From assembly GCA_002083615.1 (NCBI GenBank), contig MSXO01000015.1:115759-179758 (forward strand): DNA of 64,000 nucleotides, written 5' to 3'. The notes under the pieces are model-generated. The model had not been told where the DNA came from and ran no database searches. It worked only from the letters and a program-made list of their open reading frames with translations. Origin of the DNA: Proteobacteria bacterium ST_bin11 (GTDB lineage Bacteria; Pseudomonadota; Gammaproteobacteria; Methylococcales; Methylomonadaceae). A program made the position numbers and the translations under genes. Shown one piece after another: positions 1 through 8,304 of the stretch. Numbering within the stretch: position 1 is the stretch's first letter; each line of letters begins with the position of its first letter.

Positions 1-396
1 TATCATTTGCACATGCTGGACAATCATTTCCCGCATTTCTATGCGCAACGGGAAATGGACGCCTCGCACCCGGATATCTTGATCGATCACAACCGCTGCA
101 TTTTCTGCAATCTATGCGTACGCGCCAGCAAGGAAAAAGACGGTAAAGAGGTGTTCGGCATCGCCGGACGTGGGATCAACAAACGCTTGATCATCAATTC
201 ACCCAGCGGCCTGCTGAAAGACAGCGACATCAGCATCGACGACTCCGCCGCCCATGTATGCCCTACCGGCGCCATCCTAATCAAGCGCAGCGGCTACCAA
301 GTGCCAATCGGCGAGCGGATTTACGATCACCATCCGATCAGCGAAGTAGCCTGCAACGCCGCCGACACCATCACCGAGGGCAACCATGGCTGCTAA
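1..396 (+). CDS. hoxU: NAD-reducing hydrogenase diaphorase subunit HoxU (5' partial)
   Basis: This is the C-terminal part of HoxU, the small iron-sulfur subunit of the diaphorase half of the bidirectional NAD-linked NiFe hydrogenase. It passes electrons between the HoxYH hydrogenase half and the HoxF flavoprotein. The reading frame is open at base 1, so the start and the N-terminal 2Fe-2S region lie outside the window; about 131 residues remain of roughly 235 expected. Visible signatures are the ASHPDILIDHNRC segment, a ferredoxin-like cluster CIFCNLCVRA and the later VCPTGAI cysteine. The stop overlaps the start of hoxY by 11 bp, which fits one operon with hoxF expected just upstream. Confidence 0.93.
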   Translation, partial: YHLHMLDNHFPHFYAQREMDASHPDILIDHNRCIFCNLCVRASKEKDGKEVFGIAGRGINKRLIINSPSGLLKDSDISIDDSAAHVCPTGAILIKRSGYQVPIGERIYDHHPISEVACNAADTITEGNHGC

Positions 397-928
397 TAAA
401 GTCAAAATTGCCACCACCTCGCTGGCCGGCTGCTTTGGCTGCCACATGTCGTTTCTGGACATAGACGAGCGTTTGTTGACCTTGGCCGAAGTGGTCGAAT
501 TCGACCGCTCGCCGCTCACCGACATCGAACACTGCGGCCCGTGCGACATCGGCTTAATCGAAGGCGGCGTTTGCAATTCCGAAAACGTCCATGTACTGCG
601 CGAATTTCGCAATAACTGCAAAATTCTGGTGGCGGTCGGTGCCTGTGCCATCAACGGCGGTCTGCCGGCGCTACGTAACTTTTTTAAGCTGGAAGATTGC
701 CTACTGGAAGCCTACCAAGACGGCATAGGCGTGGATAATCCGCAGATACCCAACGACCCCGAATTACCGCTATTACTGGATAAGGTGCGACCTATCCATG
801 AGATCGTCAAGATCGATTATTTTATGCCCGGCTGTCCGCCGTCCGCCGATGTATTCTGGACCTTCCTCAGCGCATTGATCGAAGGTCGCGATCCGAATTT
901 ACCTTATGCATTAGTCCATTACGACTAA
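386..928 (+). CDS. hoxY: NAD-reducing hydrogenase small subunit HoxY
   Basis: HoxY is the NiFe-hydrogenase small subunit, which carries the iron-sulfur cluster next to the active site and relays electrons to HoxU/HoxF. The 180-residue length is usual for the short cytoplasmic HoxY class, which lacks the twin-arginine leader and extra C-terminal cluster domain of membrane-bound enzymes. Proximal-cluster cysteines are visible in LAGCFGCH (C16, C19), near GPCDIG and GGVC, in VGACAINGG and in MPGCPPSAD. The ATG overlaps the end of hoxU and hoxH follows after 12 bp, so translation is probably coupled. The protein should be soluble and cytoplasmic. Confidence 0.95.
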   Translation: MAANKVKIATTSLAGCFGCHMSFLDIDERLLTLAEVVEFDRSPLTDIEHCGPCDIGLIEGGVCNSENVHVLREFRNNCKILVAVGACAINGGLPALRNFFKLEDCLLEAYQDGIGVDNPQIPNDPELPLLLDKVRPIHEIVKIDYFMPGCPPSADVFWTFLSALIEGRDPNLPYALVHYD

Positions 929-940
929 TAGGGAACCGCT

Positions 941-2452
941 GTGTACGAACATCTTGAAACCGCAGACCCGGCTTTAGTCGCAGCCGGCAAGTTAAAACGG
1001 GTTGCTGTCGATCCAGTCTCCCGTGTGGAAGGCCACGGCAAAGTGACCCTACTGTTGGATGAAGACAATAAAGTCCAACAAGCCCGCCTGCATATCGTCG
1101 AATTTCGCGGCTTCGAAAAATTCATCCAGGGCCGCCCTTACTGGGAACTACCGGTAATGGTGCAACGCTTGTGCGGCATCTGCCCGGTCAGTCATCATTT
1201 GGCGGCTGCCAAGGCCATCGACCAGTTGGTCGGCGTCGATCCCGCCAATCTGCCGCCGGCAGCGGATAAATTACGCCGTTTACTGCATTTCGGTCAGTTG
1301 TTGCAGTCGCATGCTTTGCACTTCTTCCACCTGTCTAGTCCGGATTTGCTGTTCGGTTTTGAAAGCGAGATTGGCAAGCGCAGCATCATCGCGGTGTTGG
1401 CGGATTATCCGGATATTGGCTTGCAAGGCGTGAAGTTGCGCAAATACGGCCAGGAAGTGATCCGCATGGTCTCCGGCAAGCGTATCCACGGCACCGGCGC
1501 GATTGCCGGCGGCATGAACAAAGCCTTAACCAAAGAAGAGCGCGACTATTTAAAACAAGACATTGCGCAGATCGTGATCTGGGCGAATGCGGCTTTGCAA
1601 CTGGTCACCAAAGTCCACACCTCCAACCTGCCCTATTACGACGACTTCGCCACCATTCGCAGCAAATACCTGAGTTTGATCAAGCCTAACGGCGCGCTGG
1701 AGCTTTATCACGGCGGCATTCGCGTGAAAGACGAGCAAGGTGGAACCCTGGTTGATCATTACGATTACTGCGATTATCCGGAATTGATCCGTGAAGAAGT
1801 GCGCTCGTGGACCTATATGAAATTTCCTTACCTGACTTCAGTCGGTAAAGCCGATGGCTGGTATCGGGTGGGACCGTTGGCACGGGTCAACAATTGCGAC
1901 TTTATTGACACACCGCTAGCCGAAGCTGCGCGTGTTACGTTCATGCAGCATGGAGGCGAAGCCTTGGTGCACAGCACCCTGGCCTTCCATTGGGCGCGCA
2001 TGATCGAATTGCTGCATTGCGCGGAAAGCATTCAAGCCTTGCTGGATGATCCCGATTTATTAAGCAGCGACCTGGTCGCCAAAGGTGAAAAACGCCACGA
2101 AGGCATAGGTGTCATCGAAGCACCACGCGGCACGCTGTTTCATCACTATCAAATCGACGAAAACGACATCGTCACCAAAGCCAATCTGATCGTCTCCACC
2201 ACCAGCAATAACACGGGGATGAACGAGTCGGTAAGACAAGTGGCAGCGGAATATTTATCTGGCCGAGAATTGACCGAACCGCTGCTGAATAACCTGGAAG
2301 TAGCGATCCGCGCCTACGATCCATGCTTGTCCTGCGCCACGCACGCGGTCGGTAAAATGCCCTTGCAGTTGGAACTGGTCGATGCCGAAGGCAAGTTGGT
2401 GGATAAACTGATTCGGCATAGCAACGGCGAATTTATTCACGGTAGCGAATGA
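941..2452 (+). CDS. hoxH: NAD-reducing hydrogenase large subunit HoxH
   Basis: HoxH binds the NiFe(CN)2CO site and activates H2. The N-terminal nickel motif RLCGICPVSHH (C78, C81) and the C-terminal motif DPCLSCATH (C462, C465, H468) are intact, and the VDPVSRVEGHGK and EFRGFEKFIQG blocks match group 3d soluble hydrogenases. The start is GTG at 941; a start shortly before VDPVSRVEGHG would also fit the family, so the first ~20 residues are uncertain. The 35 residues after H468 should be the maturation peptide removed by HoxW, whose gene overlaps the end by 4 bp. In a methanotroph this enzyme could recover H2 as NADH. Confidence 0.96.
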   Translation: MYEHLETADPALVAAGKLKRVAVDPVSRVEGHGKVTLLLDEDNKVQQARLHIVEFRGFEKFIQGRPYWELPVMVQRLCGICPVSHHLAAAKAIDQLVGVDPANLPPAADKLRRLLHFGQLLQSHALHFFHLSSPDLLFGFESEIGKRSIIAVLADYPDIGLQGVKLRKYGQEVIRMVSGKRIHGTGAIAGGMNKALTKEERDYLKQDIAQIVIWANAALQLVTKVHTSNLPYYDDFATIRSKYLSLIKPNGALELYHGGIRVKDEQGGTLVDHYDYCDYPELIREEVRSWTYMKFPYLTSVGKADGWYRVGPLARVNNCDFIDTPLAEAARVTFMQHGGEALVHSTLAFHWARMIELLHCAESIQALLDDPDLLSSDLVAKGEKRHEGIGVIEAPRGTLFHHYQIDENDIVTKANLIVSTTSNNTGMNESVRQVAAEYLSGRELTEPLLNNLEVAIRAYDPCLSCATHAVGKMPLQLELVDAEGKLVDKLIRHSNGEFIHGSE

Positions 2453-2910
2453 CCAAACCCATCCTGGTGTTCGGTTACGGCAACCTCAGCCGTGGCGACG
2501 ATGCCGTTGGTCCGTTGGTGTTGGACTATCTAGCCGAACATCTCGACTTAAGCAATATCGAACTGCTCAGCGACTTTCAATTACAAATCGAACACGCGCT
2601 GGATTTGCAAGATCGCGAGTTGGTGGTGTTTGTCGATGCCTCGGTAACTTGCCCTGATAGCTTCACCTATACCCTTCTATGCCCTGCGCAGGATCACAGC
2701 TACACCAGCCATGCGCTGAGCCCGGCGGCACTGCTGTCTGTCTATCAAACCGTCAGCAAACAACCGCTTCCCCCCTGCTATTTGTTAAGCATCCAAGCCG
2801 AAGCCTTTGAATTGGGTACGGGGTTAAGCGAACCCTGCGCTGCCAATCTTCAGCAAGCTTGCCGATTTCTGGAACAACTGTTGGCGCAGCCACTATCCAC
2901 AATCGTTTAG
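2449..2910 (+). CDS. hoxW: Hydrogenase maturation endopeptidase HoxW
   Basis: A 153-residue member of the HyaD/HycI/HoxW peptidase family, which trims the C-terminal peptide of the hydrogenase large subunit after nickel insertion. The family start signature is clear (ILVFGYGNLSRGDDAVGP, with the metal-binding acidic residue in GDD), followed by a VVFVDAS strand and a conserved-type His in SHALSP. Its ATG overlaps the hoxH stop (ATGA), giving the partner pair in one transcript. Apart from the overlap no separate regulation is visible; an inverted repeat follows the stop. Specificity for HoxH is inferred from position and family. Confidence 0.92.
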   Translation: MTKPILVFGYGNLSRGDDAVGPLVLDYLAEHLDLSNIELLSDFQLQIEHALDLQDRELVVFVDASVTCPDSFTYTLLCPAQDHSYTSHALSPAALLSVYQTVSKQPLPPCYLLSIQAEAFELGTGLSEPCAANLQQACRFLEQLLAQPLSTIV

Positions 2911-2920
2911 CTTCGATTTG

Positions 2921-2943
2921 AAAACCTGGTTCCATCAGGTTTT
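2921..2943 (+). terminator. Putative terminator of the hox operon
   Basis: An 8-bp perfect inverted repeat (aaaacctg / caggtttt) with a 7-nt loop lies 10 bp after the hoxW stop, and the right arm ends in a short T run. The position and the lack of any following operon gene suggest an intrinsic terminator; the stem is not GC-rich. Confidence 0.45.
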
Positions 2944-3187
2944 GACTTAGTCAGTTCCGAACCAAATACAAAGCCCTAATTACTGCCGCCAGCAAAACGC
3001 AGCGCGAAGCTTGATTGACTATGCGGATTAGCAGGGTAGCCTGATCGCTAAGGAAGACTAATTTGTTAACTAAATTGAACCGGTGGCAGGGCGTATTTTA
3101 ACTAGTCGACTGAGATAAAAAGGCTTGGTCAGTCTTACAGATTAAGCCCTCGTATCGATACATTTTCTTAGACTAGTGGTGAATGAC

Positions 3188-3316
3188 ATGATGAGAGAAA
3201 TACTAGAAGTTGTAATGCTGTTGGGCTTGATGGGGGGCCTGTTTTTCGTGAAAAATGAGTTCGAGAAAGACAAGCAGGAAAGGCTGAGCGCCGGAAAACC
3301 AGAAAATAGGGAATAA
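3188..3316 (+). CDS. Small hydrophobic protein (42 aa), hypothetical
   Basis: A short open frame starts at tandem ATG codons with a GGTGA sequence just upstream and encodes about 42 residues. The N-terminal half is hydrophobic and could span the membrane once (EVVMLLGLMGGLFFVKN); the rest is charged (EFEKDKQER). No family is recognised. It stands alone in an otherwise gene-free stretch of about 730 bp between hoxW and the next gene. Coding is plausible because of the amphipathic layout and ribosome binding site, but such frames also occur by chance. Confidence 0.35.
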   Translation: MMREILEVVMLLGLMGGLFFVKNEFEKDKQERLSAGKPENRE

Positions 3317-3644
3317 AATAATCAGCGGTCTGGTACCCTCAACCGCCGCTTAGGGCTACACCTGATTACCAAAGCATCACTTAACCGGCAAACAGCCTGC
3401 TTTTTTAACTGTAGCAGCAGCACCATTCAAGGCAGAAGACGGCCTGGCCCAGGCAACTTCGACCCGAAACGCAACTCGAGCGTTAAGCAGGACGGGGGTT
3501 TCAAACCCCCTTCACACTGCTGCGCAAATCCGGCTTTTGTTTAGTTCGTCAGCAAATATTGGCGTTGTACGCCGCTATAACTGCCATGAACGCGTGGGGT
3601 ATCGCCAAAAATAAACGACGAACCAACACAGCCCATTTGCCGGA
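3317..3644. other. Gene-free interval with a G/C palindrome
   Basis: No credible gene is seen. The only structure noticed is a perfect 17-bp palindrome at 3494-3510 (gggggtttcaaaccccc), which has no T tract and so is not a normal terminator. Confidence 0.4.
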
Positions 3645-4202
3645 TCAATAGTATGAGCGTGACTCATGGCGAAATTCGTTGAGTTGCCGTTCGTGGTAAT
3701 AGAGATCGTCTCGGGCACGGTCTCTGTCATGTCCTAACTGCCTAATATCGTCACGCACTCTCGCCCGCTCTTTGTCGGTTAATTTGCTGTCACCCAGGCT
3801 GCTTTCTTTTCTGGAGAGTTCGTTGTCAATCCGCTGAATTTCAGCCCGCTCTTTATGGACCGAGTGAGCTGCTGAATGGTATCGACTAAACACAACATCA
3901 ATCTCTGGCGGACAAACATGGCGATAATCATGTCCGTCCAAACCCTCCTTAAATGCATTCTCGAGCCGGCAGTAGTCTTTTAAGCCCTGATCGCGGCCAG
4001 CAAAATACTGCGAATCATTAACCGCGACGCCGTATTCAGAGCAGGCTTTATGGTGATCATTTAACCGATCTGTCGTCGCGCCGGCACGACCATCTTGAAC
4101 ACCCAGCCCAAACCAGTCAGCGCGCTTACAGTCTTGTTGGCTAAGCGTTGCACAGCCCGTTAGAAAGAGCGCTAATACACAGCCTATTAAGCGTTTCGTC
4201 AT
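3645..4202 (-). CDS. DUF2799 family lipoprotein
   Basis: A 185-residue protein with a lipoprotein signal peptide: the lipobox LTGC puts the acylated Cys at about residue 17. The cysteine-containing region after it (DWFGLGVQDGRAG, CRLENAFKEGLDG) matches what is recalled of DUF2799, a family of envelope lipoproteins of unknown role. The C-terminal 90 residues are strongly charged and helical (KERAEIQRIDNELSRKESS), probably a coiled coil, so it may be an outer-membrane or periplasmic spacer protein. It is transcribed alone, away from the next gene. Confidence 0.75.
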   Translation of the reverse strand: MTKRLIGCVLALFLTGCATLSQQDCKRADWFGLGVQDGRAGATTDRLNDHHKACSEYGVAVNDSQYFAGRDQGLKDYCRLENAFKEGLDGHDYRHVCPPEIDVVFSRYHSAAHSVHKERAEIQRIDNELSRKESSLGDSKLTDKERARVRDDIRQLGHDRDRARDDLYYHERQLNEFRHESRSYY

Positions 4203-4843
4203 GACTTTTCCTTCCTAATTAAGATAGTGACCACCCCAAATGAGCCGCAATGGCTTTTAGCACCATGCGGGCCCAATGCCGGATTTAAGTATAACCAGCG
4301 AAGTTGAATTATAGCCAACTTAAGAAATCAAACGAACGCCGGTGGATAAGTGAGTGGAAAGTACGGATTGAGATCGGCCCACAGGACTTGCCATTGCTTG
4401 CGTCTAGTAAGTAGCCCACGAAAATCGATAATAGCCAAAAGTTAACAGCTAGCAGTTTCAACCTAACAAAGCGGGCAGTTTGTTGGGGATTTATGGTTGC
4501 TTAGCGCCGAGACATCCGCCAAGTCGGCTAAACTTTGCATATCCGCCGGATATCCGCGTGAAGGAGGCATTGATCAAATTTCAGACCTAAGATCACAGAT
4601 TACCGTCGTTATCAGACGTCCAAAGCCATTTAGTGTTGGCACCATCACTTGCCCAACGAACAATCAATCACCGGCGGCTTAATCAGATTGACGTTCTACG
4701 AATTATTTTCAATTAAAGGCGGAGGCGTCGCAAATTATCGACTTTATTGCGAGATTAAAAACACTTATTAAATTAGCTCAATGGAAAATCCTTTGCTTAC
4801 TGTTATCCTGAGCAAAGCGTATCTCAATTAAAAATAAACTACT
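4203..4843. other. Intergenic region upstream of the sensor kinase
   Basis: About 640 bp between two divergent genes. A 61-codon frame at 4497-4682 has no family resemblance or ribosome binding site and is treated as chance. The last 150 bp are AT-rich and probably carry the kinase promoter, but no convincing -35/-10 pair was fixed. Confidence 0.4.
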
Positions 4844-6673
4844 ATGAAAATGCCATTGCATGACGTAAAGCTGGGATATAGGTTCAGCGTATTAATTTGC
4901 TGTGTCGTGTTAGGTTTTGGCATTTATGGGCTCTGGTCATTTAAAACACTTAGCCAACTCAAGGTTAATGGCCCCATCTATAACCGTATCTTGCAGGATA
5001 AAGATCTCGTTGCAGATATACTGCCGCCACCTGAATACATCATAGAATCATACTTAGTTAGCCTGCAACTCATGACCAGCCCAACGATCGATAGACCGGC
5101 TTTGATTCGGCGCTTGGAAACCTTAAGAACTGAGTTTTATCATCGCTATGAGTTCTGGATAAATGCCAATTTATCCGGAGACTCGCCTGTTGTATTGCTA
5201 GAAAAATCTCATACACCTGCCGTCATTTTCTTCGATATTGCTTTTACTGAGTTTTTACCGGCATTAGATCGCGATGATCAGATTAGCCTCAACGCTAGCA
5301 TGAGCAAAATGAAGCATGCCTATGAACAACATAGAAATGCCATTGACGATTTGGTCAAGGTTGCAAACACCCGAGTTCATATTGATGAATTGTTTGCCAA
5401 TCAAGAAGTTTTAAATTCCACCAGGCTGATGTTGGCGGTTTTAGTATTGGCAATGGTTATTTTTGGGGGAATAATTTTAAAAATAAGCCTGTTACTCAAT
5501 CGACAAATGAAACGATTGCAATTAACCACGTCGCAGTTGCATGCGATATTTTCTACCGTTCCTAGCGGTATTATTACAGTTGATAAGTTGGGCAATATTA
5601 AGTCCTTCAATTTAGCCGCAGAACAAATATTCTGCATTCCTAGCAAAGACATAATAGGCACTAATTTTAATAATTTAGTTCTAGATAAGACCGATAACTT
5701 CCTATCACATTTTTTTAAAGAGGGGCAATCTGACAGAGCCGAACGATTTCGAGAAATACAAGCAAAACGGATGACGGGTGAACTATTTCCTGCGCATTTG
5801 CGGATGGATACTATGAGGGTTAATGCTGAGCTATATGCTTGCTGTGTAATAGACGACATAACTGAAATTAAGACTTTACACAATCAGCTAAGTCAGGCGC
5901 AAAAATTAGAGGCGGTTGGCCAACTTGCATCAGGCGTTGCGCATGAAATCAACACCCCAAACCAATTTATAGGCGATAACCTCTCGGCACTGATGGATAA
6001 CTTTAAAAATATTCAAGGTTTCCATAATGAACTAAGACAATCCGCCGACGAAACCATGCTGCCTATCGTAAGTCACCTAGAGGACAAATACGACCTAACT
6101 TATATCCTCGACGACAGCCCAAAAGCCATTTTTGAGGCTAGACAGGGCGTAGATAAAGTTGCGGCGATTGTTAATGCAATGAAAATGTTTACACATATCG
6201 GCGATACCAAAATGATGCAAAAAGTCAATTTGCATGAAATGCTCAATAACGTGCTTATTATTTGTCACAACCATTATAAATATAATGCATTAATTGAAAA
6301 GGATTTTAGCCCTGATATTAATATTATTGACTGCTATCCAAACGAGCTTAGCCAGGTGTTTTTAAATCTGATTGTTAATGCATCTGATGCTATCGAAGAA
6401 AAGCAGGAAGGAATTGGCATCATAAAAATTACCACCAGGCGACAAGCTGAAACTATTGAGATCTTAATACAAGACAGTGGTGCCGGCATTGACCAAGATA
6501 TACAAGAAAAAGTATTTAACTTGTTTTTCACTACAAAACCGATTGGAAAAGGCACCGGGCAGGGTTTAAGCTTATCTCACACCATTATTGTTGATAAACA
6601 TCAAGGCAAATTGTTCTTTGAATCAAAAGCTGGATTAGGTACCACCTTTTATATTCAACTACCCGCCAATTAG
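4844..6673 (+). CDS. PAS-domain membrane sensor histidine kinase, orphan
   Basis: A 609-residue sensor kinase. Residues about 14-32 and 190-213 are membrane helices that flank a ~155-residue periplasmic sensor region with no recognised fold. A cytoplasmic PAS domain follows (about 225-345, opening LHAIFSTVPSGIITVD). The dimerisation/phosphotransfer helix carries H367 in SGVAHEINTP, and the ATPase domain has its N box (LNLIVNASDAIEE), G1 box (DSGAGID) and G2 box (GKGTGQGLSLS). The HEINTP type often works with a separate receiver protein, but none is encoded nearby, so partner and signal are unknown. Local base composition is more AT-rich than the hox genes. Confidence 0.9.
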   Translation: MKMPLHDVKLGYRFSVLICCVVLGFGIYGLWSFKTLSQLKVNGPIYNRILQDKDLVADILPPPEYIIESYLVSLQLMTSPTIDRPALIRRLETLRTEFYHRYEFWINANLSGDSPVVLLEKSHTPAVIFFDIAFTEFLPALDRDDQISLNASMSKMKHAYEQHRNAIDDLVKVANTRVHIDELFANQEVLNSTRLMLAVLVLAMVIFGGIILKISLLLNRQMKRLQLTTSQLHAIFSTVPSGIITVDKLGNIKSFNLAAEQIFCIPSKDIIGTNFNNLVLDKTDNFLSHFFKEGQSDRAERFREIQAKRMTGELFPAHLRMDTMRVNAELYACCVIDDITEIKTLHNQLSQAQKLEAVGQLASGVAHEINTPNQFIGDNLSALMDNFKNIQGFHNELRQSADETMLPIVSHLEDKYDLTYILDDSPKAIFEARQGVDKVAAIVNAMKMFTHIGDTKMMQKVNLHEMLNNVLIICHNHYKYNALIEKDFSPDINIIDCYPNELSQVFLNLIVNASDAIEEKQEGIGIIKITTRRQAETIEILIQDSGAGIDQDIQEKVFNLFFTTKPIGKGTGQGLSLSHTIIVDKHQGKLFFESKAGLGTTFYIQLPAN

Positions 6674-6941
6674 AACTTGTGCAGAAAACCTATCTTAGTG
6701 ATTGTAAAAAGGCTGATTCGAAATAGAAGTGCAATACTTCGATGTTAGTAATGGGTTATTTCAAAGTGTTTACCGGGGTTCGCGTTGCTCTACTCAGCCT
6801 ACAAGCTATAAATAGCGACCCAAAGCTGACAGATTAATTTTGACTCGAAGCGAACATTCCTCCGATTACGCTATCGCTAATCGGAGCTACACGGGCTGAA
6901 ATTGCTCAAGCCTAACTGTCCACAATTCAGTTGATCGCAGT
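6674..6941. repeat. REP-like palindrome in intergenic DNA
   Basis: No gene is seen in this interval. At 6860-6886 there is a perfect 9-bp inverted repeat (ctccgatta / taatcggag, loop of 9), the form of a dispersed palindromic repeat. It lies immediately before the MITE-like element. Confidence 0.4.
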
Positions 6942-7093
6942 GTAGGTTAGGGTGAGGCACGAACCCTAAAATGACAAGCCTCCCACCACAACCAACCATA
7001 AAAGACGGACATTACCGTCAACAAAACAGCCAATGCTGGTCAAAGGTCAAGCCGATTAAAAAATGTTGGGGTTCGTGCCACACCCCAACCTAC
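6942..7093. repeat. MITE-like element with ~29-bp terminal inverted repeats
   Basis: The first 29 bases (beginning gtaggttagggtgaggcacg) and the last 30 bases (7064-7093) are near-perfect reverse complements, differing at only a few positions. The ~90 bp between them has no gene. This is the structure of a small non-autonomous mobile or REP-type element. It sits between the sensor kinase and the 3' end of the PEP-CTERM gene. Confidence 0.6.
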
Positions 7094-7111
7094 GAACCTA
7101 AGGACGAACGA

Positions 7112-7897
7112 TTAAAGGTTCTTTCGACGAGCGAAACCGAAAAAACTCAAAAGACCGGTACTAAATAATAAGAAACCTCCTGGTAATGGAATCTGCGAAG
7201 GTACAATAACACCATCGTAAATGCGTAATGATGCGATCCTTCCATCTGCAAACTCATTTTGTGCGGGACCGACAAGGTTGTCGACAAAAAATTGCAATAG
7301 ATGTCCAGGGTTATTTGCATTATCCAGGTTCAATTGGTCAGTATTTGAAACCATTTCTAGGTTACCATTAAGATATGCTTTGACTTCTTGGACTCCATTG
7401 ACTACAAAGTTTGTAAGGACAACATTGTGAAACCCAGGGGTTGTAAATATTGAGGAACCTGTTATTTCGGGATATACATTCAATGTATTTTCGGGTGCAA
7501 CATAGAATCCATTATCGGATTGACGGTTTTGAGTATCCATTATTCTTCGCCATCCTCCGCCAAATGCCGCTGATTCCAAAAACTCAAAAGTCAGCTCGAC
7601 CGAGTAATTGTTGTAGGCTACCAGCCCAGTTGCATCTAATTGTAAGCCCGCATTTAGAGTGGAGTCACTCCCATCGCCGTTCCAGCGGAAAACACGTTGA
7701 CTCTGCCCGTTAACAATTGCTGTTTCGAATCCATTAAGCCCTAATGGATCAATCGAAACCAATGTCGGCGCAGACACCCCATCTCCTGCCAGAGTGTCAT
7801 TGAATGTATACGTTGCCACCAACACGGCTGCATTCGCCGAACCTGATGCCAGAATAATCGCAGCAATACTGCTACCTAATAAATTCCGTCTAAACAT
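7112..7897 (-). CDS. PEP-CTERM (VPLPA-type) sorted LamG-like surface protein
   Basis: A 261-residue secreted protein. It has a Sec signal peptide (about 1-23, ending SANAA) and a C-terminal sorting signal: an IPLPGG motif, a hydrophobic helix (FLLFSTGLLSFFGFA) and a basic RRK tail. This is the PEP-CTERM/exosortase arrangement of the VPLPA variety. The middle is beta-rich, with features of a concanavalin-like LamG fold (TYTFNDTLAG near the start, IASLRIYDGVI near the end). Such proteins are processed by exosortase and go to the surface or extracellular matrix. No exosortase gene is in the window. The ligand is unknown. Confidence 0.8.
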   Translation of the reverse strand: MFRRNLLGSSIAAIILASGSANAAVLVATYTFNDTLAGDGVSAPTLVSIDPLGLNGFETAIVNGQSQRVFRWNGDGSDSTLNAGLQLDATGLVAYNNYSVELTFEFLESAAFGGGWRRIMDTQNRQSDNGFYVAPENTLNVYPEITGSSIFTTPGFHNVVLTNFVVNGVQEVKAYLNGNLEMVSNTDQLNLDNANNPGHLLQFFVDNLVGPAQNEFADGRIASLRIYDGVIVPSQIPLPGGFLLFSTGLLSFFGFARRKNL

Positions 7898-8304
7898 AAG
7901 TAATATTCCATAAAAAGAGTGGGAAATATGACATTTCCTAACCTGAAAACATCATGGTGATTTACGCCATTTCACTTTTTGAATTCGCCTATATTTTACG
8001 TCTAGTTCAATGGCAAAATTAACATAGCAAATATTGGACCGCCGTCTTTATTTAAAATATAAATCAATAAATTGATTTATATTTTAGAAAGTGGCATTTG
8101 TGGGTTTGTAAATTTTTTTGACAGGGCCCTAAGATTTTCTGAACAACACGAAGCGCATCCTTCGGGAATTTTGCGGCTCGTAAACTCACCCCCCTCTTCG
8201 CTCGATTTAGGCAGGATATTTGTCATTGGCTTTGTTGTTCCGTCCGGCAAATTTTGTCCTTTCTCCCAGGTAAAGGCTTCATTGGCTTTGAGAACCAACA
8301 AACC
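7898..8304. other. Intergenic region between the PEP-CTERM gene and dabB
   Basis: About 400 bp. Short overlapping frames on both strands (8077-8301 minus, 8072-8425 plus) show no family signature and are not accepted. The AT-rich part next to 7898 probably holds the promoter of the PEP-CTERM gene. Confidence 0.4.

Noticed and set aside
3494..3510. Possible tRNA or rho-independent terminator at a G/C palindrome
   Set aside because: No cloverleaf can be drawn around it and no T tract follows; it is just a perfect short palindrome.
4497..4682. 61-codon frame upstream of the orphan kinase
   Set aside because: TTG start, no ribosome binding site, no resemblance to any family.
8077..8301. Minus-strand 74-codon frame right after dabB
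   Set aside because: It starts with TTG, lacks a ribosome binding site and shows no family features; likely chance.
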